Shown here piece after piece: positions 1 to 4,897 of a stretch of DNA of 5,037 bases. Source of the stretch: Rhodospirillaceae bacterium. GTDB taxonomy: Bacteria > Pseudomonadota > Alphaproteobacteria > Rhodospirillales > Magnetovibrionaceae. Both the position numbers and the translations under genes were made by a program. The DNA is taken from NCBI GenBank assembly GCA_029881835.1, contig JAOULV010000128.1:1-5037 (forward strand), in the 5' to 3' direction. Below the pieces are notes generated by a model, which was given only the letters and a program-made list of their open reading frames with translations, was not told the DNA's origin and ran no database searches. Numbering within the stretch: position 1 is the stretch's first letter; each line of letters begins with the position of its first letter.

Positions 1-145
1 CGTCCGGGTACTGTTCGGGGTTTTCCGATAAAAGCTTACGGGTTTCAACCTGCCCGTCGGGCGTGCTGGCAACAACGTCGGTAAAGGTGCCGCCACGGTC
101 AATCCAAAATTGCCACTTGCCGTTTGCGCCATTTTTTGGGTTCAT
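1..145 (-). CDS. 5-oxoprolinase (ATP-hydrolysing), N-terminal 48 codons, partial
   Basis: This is the start of a gene that runs off the left edge of the window. The reading frame from the ATG at 145-143 begins MNPKNGANGKWQFWIDRGGT and continues with FTDVV and a KLLSENPEQYPD stretch. The WQFWIDRGGTFTD block is the N-terminal nucleotide/phosphate-binding motif of the hydantoinase A/5-oxoprolinase family (actin-like ATPase fold), and KLLSENP is also typical. Enzymes of this kind are cytoplasmic, usually about 1,200 residues with HyuA and HyuB parts fused, and open 5-oxo-L-proline to L-glutamate using ATP. Only the first lobe is visible, so a separate HyuA-type hydantoinase subunit cannot be excluded. 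A nearby ATG at 132-130 is out of frame with the motif. The ribosome site is weak (GGA about 10 nt upstream). The gene follows the amino-acid-binding protein gene on the same strand but is separated from it by a terminator and has its own promoter. Confidence 0.88.
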   Translation of the reverse strand, partial: MNPKNGANGKWQFWIDRGGTFTDVVASTPDGQVETRKLLSENPEQYPD

Positions 146-186
146 TTGCTTTGTTCCAACAAAACCAAGGTCGACATTATATTATC

Positions 187-215
187 ATTTTATCGATAAA
201 TCGTTGGTTTGGCAA
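187..215 (-). promoter_or_regulatory. Sigma70-like promoter of the 5-oxoprolinase gene
   Basis: Read on the minus strand, TTGCCA (215-210) and TAAAAT (192-187) are separated by exactly 17 nt. Each hexamer matches the sigma70 consensus at five of six positions. Transcription would start near 180, giving a leader of about 35 nt before the ATG at 145. The promoter lies downstream of the terminator of the preceding gene, as expected for an independent transcription unit. A perfect TATAAT also occurs slightly further downstream (minus strand, near 180-175) but has no fitting -35. The call rests on sequence matching only. Confidence 0.6.
189..200. promoter_or_regulatory. 12-bp perfect palindrome TTTATCGATAAA overlapping the -10 region
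   Basis: TTTATCGATAAA is fully self-complementary and overlaps the proposed minus-strand -10 hexamer at 187-192. It may be a second protein-binding site of the 5-oxoprolinase promoter. It is AT-rich and short, so chance occurrence is possible. Confidence 0.25.
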
Positions 216-231
216 TTGTCGGTCAACTGCC
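211..231. promoter_or_regulatory. 21-bp imperfect palindrome, likely operator over the -35 of the 5-oxoprolinase promoter
   Basis: The stretch has half-sites GGCAaTTGtC and GtCAAcTGCC around a single central G at 221. Sixteen of the 20 arm positions are self-complementary, with a TTG-N5-CAA core. The dyad covers the proposed -35 hexamer (210-215), the position where a repressor or activator would act. The symmetry and spacing are those of a dimeric helix-turn-helix regulator site, but no regulator family can be assigned from this pattern. Confidence 0.45.
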
Positions 232-240
232 TATAAAACA

Positions 241-276
241 AAGAAAAACCCCTGCACAAAAACCGCGCAGGGGTTT
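241..276 (-). terminator. Rho-independent terminator of the amino-acid-binding protein gene
   Basis: A perfect 10-bp inverted repeat, AAACCCCTGC (246-255) and GCAGGGGTTT (267-276), encloses an 11-nt loop. On the minus strand the hairpin is followed by a T-rich tract (TTTTTCTT, complement of 248-241). It begins about 29 bp after the stop codon of the binding-protein gene, so it ends that transcript and isolates the 5-oxoprolinase gene. The plus-strand side has no T run of similar quality. Confidence 0.88.
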
Positions 277-304
277 AATTTATTAAGTCATGGGTTAGCT
301 TGGT

Positions 305-1330
305 TTAGCGCAACGGTGGGGCAATCATCAATCCGCCGCGAACCCACAAATCATTTAGGCCGCGCTTTAATTTGAACTTAGACCCGGAACCAAGGTTGCG
401 TTCAAATATTTCACCATAATTACCAACCTGTTTGATAACCCGGTATGCCCATTTGTCATCAAGGCCAAAGCCTTTGCCTATTCCTTTGGCCGTTCCCAAA
501 AGGCGGGCAATAGCTGGGTTGTGATCATCTGTCATGGCATCAATATTTTTGGAATTTACTCCCAGTTCTTCTGCCGCGATGGTTATGAATGTCGTCCAGC
601 GAACAAGATCTTCCCACTTTTCATCATCGGCACGAACGGCCGGGGAAAGCGGCTCTTTAGATATTATTTCCGGAAATACAACATAATCGTCAGAACCTTC
701 AAGGCGATCGGCATGAACCGTCATAAGTGCGGTGCGGTCATGTATAACCATATCGCAACGACCGCCGAAAAAAGCGCTCCACATACCATCAAGGGTTTTT
801 ACCTCGATCATATTCCAATCAAGATTATTGTTTTTTATGTATTCGCTTAGGTTGCTACCAGCAGTGGATGTTTCCACAATCGCACACACGTTAATAGCCG
901 ATATTGTTTTTGCTTTTTTCAAATTTTGCGCACCTACTTTGGCGTGTGCCAAGAAACCCTGCCCATCATAAAAAACTGTTCCGGGAAAGTTTATATTTTT
1001 TTCACTATCGCGCGACAGCGTCCAGGTGGAGCCAGCATGCAAAACGTCAATATCACGGGTTGCCAAAGCTTCAAGCCAGAATGGCTGTACCTTTATTGCC
1101 TCTGCATTTTGCAAAACCGCCGCCGCCAATGCCCTACAAAGATCAACGTTCATACCATTCCACGATCCATCGCTATTAACGGCAGAAAAACCGGGCATTC
1201 GCTCGGTAACGCCACAACTTACAAACCCCCTGTCGCGAATGGAATCAATCGTCGCCGCATTTGCTGCGGGCAAAATGAAAAAAACTGAAATAAACGCTAA
1301 GAGTGCAGTCAGATAATATCTGCGTGGCAT
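305..1330 (-). CDS. General amino-acid ABC-type substrate-binding protein (AapJ family), orphan in this window
   Basis: Secreted binding protein of 341 residues, matching the AapJ/BztA family in length and in blocks such as TWTLSRD (102-108), FYDGQGF (120-126), FPEIISKEPL (219-228), RLLGT (276-280), GNYGEIFERN (303-312) and APPLR at the end. Residues 1-25 form a signal peptide (MPRR, hydrophobic core, cleavage after ANA), so the product acts in the periplasm. R107 in the TWTLSRD block and D198 (CDMVIHD) correspond to the usual ligand carboxylate and amine contacts. Four cysteines (39, 65, 149, 192) fit the family's disulfides. The ATG at 1330 is chosen because AAAGG lies 9 nt upstream; the longer frame would use TTG at 1366 with no good ribosome site. 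The segment around residues 82-96 (PFWLEALATRDIDVL) looks about four residues shorter than the family form as I remember it. No permease or ATPase gene is adjacent, and the divergent neighbour is a sensor kinase, so a role as co-sensor is possible besides uptake. Confidence 0.93.
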   Translation of the reverse strand: MPRRYYLTALLAFISVFFILPAANAATIDSIRDRGFVSCGVTERMPGFSAVNSDGSWNGMNVDLCRALAAAVLQNAEAIKVQPFWLEALATRDIDVLHAGSTWTLSRDSEKNINFPGTVFYDGQGFLAHAKVGAQNLKKAKTISAINVCAIVETSTAGSNLSEYIKNNNLDWNMIEVKTLDGMWSAFFGGRCDMVIHDRTALMTVHADRLEGSDDYVVFPEIISKEPLSPAVRADDEKWEDLVRWTTFITIAAEELGVNSKNIDAMTDDHNPAIARLLGTAKGIGKGFGLDDKWAYRVIKQVGNYGEIFERNLGSGSKFKLKRGLNDLWVRGGLMIAPPLR

Positions 1331-1377
1331 TGTTTGTAACCTTTGTAAAAAATGTTTATTTGCCAATTTTGCTAATT

Positions 1378-1401
1378 AATCACCCGATATAGCGGGTGAT
1401 T
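1378..1401. promoter_or_regulatory. 9-bp perfect inverted repeat, operator-like, upstream of the binding-protein gene
   Basis: AATCACCCG (1378-1386) and CGGGTGATT (1393-1401) are exact reverse complements around the 6-bp spacer ATATAG. Neither strand has a T run after the hairpin, so it is not a standard terminator. It lies 48 bp upstream of the binding-protein ATG. The half-site CGGGTGAT recurs on the minus strand upstream of the response-regulator gene, which favours a protein-binding site over a structural accident. It could also form a hairpin in the leader of the binding-protein mRNA. Confidence 0.5.
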
Positions 1402-1557
1402 TGTGGCAACATGAAATGACAAAAATTGGGCTATTTTAAAATACTTAGCAATTGTGTTCTGTATTTGGGCATTACGCTTAAGCTTATATCAATAATAATT
1501 AGAATGTATTTCATTTTTATGCAACTTATAGTTAAATGATACACTGCATACTTTGTT

Positions 1558-1647
1558 ATGAATAAAGGTAAAGATCCAAGATTAATGCTTATGAATGACA
1601 AAATGCGCGCAAATAATATGATGCACCAACACCATGAGGAACCCTGA
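1558..1647 (+). CDS. Possible 29-codon small ORF or leader peptide before the kinase
   Basis: An ATG at 1558 opens a 29-codon frame ending in TGA at 1645-1647, 3 nt before the kinase ATG. The peptide begins MNKGKDPRLMLMND, is rich in Met, Lys and Asn, and ends in HQHHEEP. Such close spacing would allow translational coupling with the kinase. Against it, there is no evident ribosome site before the ATG at 1558, and an open frame of this length is not rare in AT-rich DNA. I recognise no family. The internal in-frame ATGs at 1585, 1591, 1603, 1618 and 1621 would give still shorter versions. Confidence 0.15.
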   Translation: MNKGKDPRLMLMNDKMRANNMMHQHHEEP

Positions 1648-1650
1648 ATA

Positions 1651-3951
1651 ATGGCCAAAACCGGTGCGGTAATATCTTCGCGTCTATTTGCGGCATTGGG
1701 CCTGATAATATTTTCAGCGGTGATTGCCGGTGGGGCTTCTATATTTGCCCTTAATCGTTTTCAGGCCAGCTTTAATTCCATCAGCCGAACCGAATTACCC
1801 ACCCTAACCGATGCCGCCCAGATAAGCCGCATAAGTGCTTCCATTGCCGAACGCGGGGCAATGTTGGTGGTGGCCCCCAACAACTGGGTGCGCATTACCG
1901 AAATTTCCAAGGTCCACGATGACGCCGTGTGGTTGGAAGAAATATTAAACAACATTTCGACAGATGTGCTTAAGCAGGAAAAGAAAAGAAAGTTACTGGA
2001 ATTAAAACAACAGCTTACTGAATCATACGACACATTGAATCTTCTGGTTAATGATCGAATAAAATACAGCAACATTTTAAGCCAAATAAATGACGAAATA
2101 CATCTGTTGCAAGAAGATCTTGTTGCTATTCAATTTGCGGCGAACCTTCCTTCGGGTTCATTTGTAACATCAGGGCCAATGCAACAATGGATCGAGCTTA
2201 CAAACGGGATACTTATCAATATGTCGGCGGCAACAGATGCAAAACATTTGTCACCGCTTGACCGATACGAAAATAAAATTAACGACCTTATGTCAGAGGT
2301 ATCCAACCACCATCAATACATACCAAAAGAAGCGCGCCTGTTGGGTGGTGAATTTCTTGAAAAAATAAATTCATTACAAAGCGGCCCCGACGGTCTTTTT
2401 GCGGTGAAAAAAATACACCTCAACAATGAAGAAAAAATAGATGCCGCGCTTAAACAAATTCGCACCATTTCAGAGCGATTCCTCGGTTCATCAAAAACTG
2501 TTATTAACGACATTAGAACCGCAATAGCAGACCGTGGTGAAAAAATCAGCGGCGATCTTACCCTGATAAAAAATTTGGTTCTTGGGTTGGTATTGCTTTC
2601 AACGCTGATATCGGTTGCAACGTTTATCTATATAAACAAAACAGTTCTCAATAGGCTTGATAAGTTGCGCGTATCTATGTTGACCCATGCCGGTGGAGAA
2701 AACGAACCAATTGATACATCAGGCAACGATGAATTAACCGAAATGGCAATTTCGCTTGGCTATTTTGTTGATGCCATCCATACCCGCGAAGAAAGCCTGC
2801 GCCATGCCCGCGATGACGCCGAGCAAGCAAACATAGCCAAAACCAAATTTCTTGCCGCCGCCAGCCATGACCTGCGCCAACCATTGCAAGCGCTGAACCT
2901 GTTTGTTTTTGCCTTGGCCGGTAAAGAACAAGACCCCGAGAAAAAAGAAATTATTTCTCTAATTCGCAATTCACTTGATTCCCTCAAAGAGCTTCTAAAT
3001 ACATTGCTAGATATTTCTAAGCTTGAGGCAGGCGTTGTTCAGCCGCAAGTTCGCGATTTTCGGATCGCCAGCGTTATTGATAAAATCTCGACCGAAATGG
3101 CACCGGTGGCGTGGAAGCATAACCTTGAAATAAAAAGCGTTTCATCTTCGGCAAATGTTCATTCTGATCCGCTATTAATTGAAACCATACTAAGAAATTT
3201 GCTTGATAACGCCATCAAATATGCAGGTGGTGGCAGGGTTATTATTGGTTGTCGGCTGAGTGGCAATAAAATAAATGTCGGGGTATGGGATTCCGGAGCC
3301 GGCATAGCAGACGACCAAAAAGATCTTATATTCAACGATTTTTATCAAATTGATAACGAAGCAAGGCAGCGCTCACAAGGGTTGGGGTTGGGCCTTTCGA
3401 TTGTTCGCAGGCTGGCGATGTTGCTTGGCCATGAGCTTGGCTTTTCCTCCACCGTCGGTAAAGGTACGGGTTTTTGGATATCTATCCCGTTGGCCAAGGA
3501 AAGTATGGAACCATTGGAAGATGCCATCACCCATGACACCATCAACGGTAACATGGAAAACATTGCAATAATTGAGAACGATGAAAGTGTAATTTCAGGT
3601 TTGGTTGCGGTGTTGAGCGGTTCTGGGTACAAAACTTATGTTTTGAATAAGCTTGATGAAGTATCTATCAAAAAAGACCTGCGAGAAAATGTAATTCCCG
3701 ACCTTATCATTGCCGATTATCGTTTAGACAGCGGGGTAACCGGGGGTAATGCCATAACAAAAATTAGAGATGCTTTGGGAAAAGAAATTCCGGCAATAAT
3801 TATTACCGGTGACACCGACCCGCAAAGATTGCGTGAAGCAAAGAAAAGCGGGTTTGATATTTTGCACAAACCCATAAAGCCCGAAGACCTGTTGGCATCG
3901 GTACGCAAAAAAATTGCAGGTTCAAATAAAGAAAAATTGCGCTCAGCCTAA
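1651..3951 (+). CDS. Membrane hybrid histidine kinase with TorS-like sensor and C-terminal receiver
   Basis: The protein has 766 residues. Transmembrane helix 1 (about 9-35) and helix 2 (about 305-327) flank a mostly helical extracytoplasmic region of about 270 residues. The start of that region (LPTLTDAAQISRISASIAE, 49-67) resembles the TorS sensor. A HAMP segment follows (about 328-376). The HisKA domain carries the phosphoacceptor H406 in SHDLRQPLQAL. The ATPase domain shows the N box with N516 and N520 (NLLDNAIKYA), the G1 box DSGAGI (547-552) and the G2 box GLGLGLS (577-583). The receiver (about 635-755) has E642/D644, phosphoacceptor D689 (IIADYRLD), T719 and K740. There is no Hpt domain, so the receiver may be a phosphate sink or need a separate Hpt protein. 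GAGGA at 1636-1640, 10 nt upstream, supports the start. The catalytic half resembles NahK/ErcS'-type kinases. The likely partner is the response regulator encoded tail to tail. The signal is unknown; the adjacent periplasmic binding protein is a candidate. Confidence 0.95.
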   Translation: MAKTGAVISSRLFAALGLIIFSAVIAGGASIFALNRFQASFNSISRTELPTLTDAAQISRISASIAERGAMLVVAPNNWVRITEISKVHDDAVWLEEILNNISTDVLKQEKKRKLLELKQQLTESYDTLNLLVNDRIKYSNILSQINDEIHLLQEDLVAIQFAANLPSGSFVTSGPMQQWIELTNGILINMSAATDAKHLSPLDRYENKINDLMSEVSNHHQYIPKEARLLGGEFLEKINSLQSGPDGLFAVKKIHLNNEEKIDAALKQIRTISERFLGSSKTVINDIRTAIADRGEKISGDLTLIKNLVLGLVLLSTLISVATFIYINKTVLNRLDKLRVSMLTHAGGENEPIDTSGNDELTEMAISLGYFVDAIHTREESLRHARDDAEQANIAKTKFLAAASHDLRQPLQALNLFVFALAGKEQDPEKKEIISLIRNSLDSLKELLNTLLDISKLEAGVVQPQVRDFRIASVIDKISTEMAPVAWKHNLEIKSVSSSANVHSDPLLIETILRNLLDNAIKYAGGGRVIIGCRLSGNKINVGVWDSGAGIADDQKDLIFNDFYQIDNEARQRSQGLGLGLSIVRRLAMLLGHELGFSSTVGKGTGFWISIPLAKESMEPLEDAITHDTINGNMENIAIIENDESVISGLVAVLSGSGYKTYVLNKLDEVSIKKDLRENVIPDLIIADYRLDSGVTGGNAITKIRDALGKEIPAIIITGDTDPQRLREAKKSGFDILHKPIKPEDLLASVRKKIAGSNKEKLRSA

Positions 3952-3953
3952 CA

Positions 3954-4595
3954 TCAACCCAACAGTTGTGTGCCGCGCGGGATAAGACCGATACGCATGG
4001 CCGAATAGGCCGCTTCGGTTCGGTTGGTCGCATCAAGTGCGGTAATAATGGCCGATATATGAACCCGCACGGTATTTTCCGAAATGCCCAAATCGTGAGC
4101 GATTTCTTTGTTTGAATTTCCAGTCGCCATTAGGCGCAATACCTCTAGCTGGCGCCGGGTTAGATTTGGGGTGCTGGCATCGGTTTTATTTTTATCGCCG
4201 TTCTCACTAAAACCGAGCGGCATACAAACACCGCCAGAGATAACCAATTTAAGGGAATTAATCATAACGTCACCGGATGCTGATTTGGGGATATAACCTC
4301 TGGCGCCCAATTCCATCGCCCGCGAAATTGTGACCTGGTCCTCCATCGCCGAAAGAATTACTATGGGAATATCTGCTTTAACCGCGTTAATAGCGCTAAG
4401 CGCTTCTAGGCCGTTTGTTCCGGGCAGATCTAAATCCATTAAAATTAGTTCAGGGGTTGGCTCGGTTGTGGCAATTTCAATTGCCTCAGCGCCGGTTCCG
4501 GCCTCGGAAATTTCCAAATCATCGCCAAGCTGCTTTAGCACCAGAACCAGCCCGGCACGAAATAGTTTGTGATCATCGGCGATAAGTATTCGCAT
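3954..4595 (-). CDS. NarL/LuxR-family two-component response regulator
   Basis: The 213-residue product is full length for the family. The receiver domain (about 1-118) shows the acidic pair D7/D8 (MRILIADDHKLFRAG), phosphoacceptor D54 (LILMDLDLPG), switch residue S82 (VILSA) and K104 (YIPKSA). A short linker leads to a LuxR-type helix-turn-helix (about 143-203) with LTRRQLEVLRLMATGNSNKE and the recognition-helix region ISENTVRVHISAI. It should be a cytoplasmic DNA-binding transcription factor activated by phosphorylation. Its stop codon is 2 bp from the kinase stop codon on the opposite strand, and the pairing is inferred from this adjacency. The start at 4595 places the receiver exactly at the N terminus; the ribosome site is weak (GGGGA 12 nt upstream). 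The upstream region carries a CGGGTGAT box shared with the binding-protein gene, possibly its own target. Confidence 0.95.
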   Translation of the reverse strand: MRILIADDHKLFRAGLVLVLKQLGDDLEISEAGTGAEAIEIATTEPTPELILMDLDLPGTNGLEALSAINAVKADIPIVILSAMEDQVTISRAMELGARGYIPKSASGDVMINSLKLVISGGVCMPLGFSENGDKNKTDASTPNLTRRQLEVLRLMATGNSNKEIAHDLGISENTVRVHISAIITALDATNRTEAAYSAMRIGLIPRGTQLLG

Positions 4596-4705
4596 TGTTT
4601 TGCGTTTTCCCCGTTTTTTTATTGAGGTCTATTTACCCCTGCCCCCCCTTATAACACTTAAGCCATGATGGGAAAATTCAATTTAGTAGTCTAAAATTAC
4701 TAGAT

Positions 4706-4719
4706 TCATCACCCGTATG
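4706..4719 (-). promoter_or_regulatory. CGGGTGAT box upstream of the response-regulator gene
   Basis: On the minus strand this reads ATACGGGTGATGAA. It shares CGGGTGAT plus the following AAT and a nearby TAG with the minus-strand half-site at 1379-1386 upstream of the binding-protein gene. It lies about 112 bp upstream of the regulator ATG. Here the box is single, with only a short CCC-n4-GGG symmetry on its other side. A shared regulator site is plausible; with so few copies chance cannot be excluded. Confidence 0.3.
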
Positions 4720-4800
4720 GGGAATTTCAAAGATTTTTTATTATTACTAGTATGTATTCGTGTGTTCATTGGTGCGCGTCCCCATTCGTAGCGCCAATGA

Positions 4801-4837
4801 CTTACCCCCCTCCTTGCTTAAGGGGGGATTTAAGGGG
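4801..4837. repeat. C-run/G-run palindromic element, possibly a dispersed intergenic repeat
   Basis: Six C (4805-4810) and six G (4822-4827) flank a short TCCTTGCTTAA spacer. The octamer TTAAGGGG then recurs 12 bp later (4818-4825 and 4830-4837). This pattern resembles small palindromic intergenic repeats found in many copies in diverse bacterial genomes. With a single copy in the window, its dispersed nature is recall and inference, not observation. Confidence 0.35.
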
Positions 4838-4848
4838 TCTAAATCTCT

Positions 4849-4889
4849 AACCGGTGAAAGCTTGATTTTAAGCTTTTGCCGGTTTTTTT
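4849..4889 (+). terminator. Strong intrinsic terminator facing right, with no protein gene before it
   Basis: AACCGGTGAAAGCTT (4849-4863) pairs with AAGCTTTTGCCGGTT (4870-4884) through 15 bp, including two adjacent G-U wobbles, around a 6-nt loop (GATTTT). A run of seven T follows (4883-4889). On the minus strand the same hairpin has two internal A-C mismatches and is followed by AGAGATTTAG, so it is a poor terminator for the AzlD gene ending at 4898. Its orientation implies a plus-strand transcript coming from 4596-4848. Confidence 0.75.
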
Positions 4890-4897
4890 GTTATCTT

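Larger units (their letters stand above)
1331..1650. other. Divergent intergenic region between binding-protein and kinase genes
   Basis: This 320-bp AT-rich stretch must hold the promoters of two divergent genes. On the binding-protein side it contains the AAAGG ribosome site (1344-1340, minus) and a 9-bp inverted repeat (1378-1401). A looser outer pair, CCAATTTT (1363-1370) and AAAATTGG (1422-1429), brackets that repeat. On the kinase side it contains a possible 29-codon ORF (1558-1647) and the kinase ribosome site GAGGA (1636-1640). I found no -35/-10 pair of convincing quality for either gene, which would fit activator-dependent promoters but does not prove them. Confidence 0.6.
4760..4889 (+). 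ncRNA. Candidate small RNA of about 130 nt with three stem-loops
   Basis: Three hairpins lie in a row and the last is an intrinsic terminator facing the plus strand. Stem 1 pairs 4766-4775 with 4791-4800 (10 bp). Stem 2 pairs 4808-4815 with 4820-4827 (8 bp, GCTT loop). Stem 3 pairs 4849-4863 with 4870-4884 (15 bp) and is followed by seven T. The imperfect pairs (4773/4793, 4811/4824, 4855/4878, 4856/4877) are all G-U wobbles in a plus-strand RNA but A-C mismatches in a minus-strand RNA, which points to plus-strand transcription. A weak promoter, TTTCAA (4725-4730) and TAGTAT (4748-4753) with a 17-nt gap, would start it near 4760. The CCTCCTT in stem 2 resembles an anti-Shine-Dalgarno sequence. 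I recognise no known RNA family, and the 5' end is a guess. Confidence 0.35.
4596..4897. other. Intergenic region upstream of the response regulator, rich in hairpins
   Basis: This 302-bp stretch holds no convincing protein gene. Nearest the regulator it has an unusual C-rich plus strand (CCCC at 4609-4612, CCCC at 4636-4639, seven C at 4642-4648), so the regulator leader would be G-rich. A possible minus-strand -10 (TATAAG, near 4652-4647) lacks a good -35. The CGGGTGAT box is at 4708-4715. Three hairpins follow at 4766-4800, 4808-4827 and 4849-4884, the last with a plus-strand T tract. The middle hairpin sits in a C/G-run sequence resembling palindromic intergenic repeats of many bacteria. 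Confidence 0.6.

Noticed and set aside
1..132. ATG at 132-130 as start of the 5-oxoprolinase
   Set aside because: It is out of frame with the DRGGTFTD motif; the in-frame ATG is at 145-143.
521..1316. Several plus-strand frames of 79-120 codons opposite the binding-protein gene
   Set aside because: They are antisense shadows of a well-supported gene, lack ribosome sites and show no recognisable domain.
1331..1366. Longer N terminus of the binding protein starting at TTG 1366
   Set aside because: It puts 12 extra residues before a normal signal peptide and has no ribosome site; the ATG at 1330 has AAAGG at good spacing.
1378..1401. Reading the 9-bp inverted repeat as a terminator
   Set aside because: Neither strand has a T run after it, and it lies upstream of, not after, the neighbouring genes.
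1459..1545. Plus-strand promoter for the kinase
   Set aside because: Candidate hexamers (for example TTTCAT with TTAAAT) match the -35 at only about three of six positions; in AT-rich DNA this is not supportable.
1431..1658. 75-codon minus-strand frame across the divergent intergenic region
   Set aside because: It would start with TTG, overlaps the kinase start and ribosome site, has an Ile/Leu/Ser-rich composition expected from AT-rich noncoding DNA, and matches no family I know.
3952..4020. Terminator for the kinase transcript inside the response-regulator 3' end
   Set aside because: Only a 4-bp GGCC inverted repeat is present and no T run follows, so it does not qualify.
4684..4702. Short inverted repeat TAGTA...TACTA
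   Set aside because: Five base pairs in AT-rich DNA with a 9-nt loop is expected by chance.
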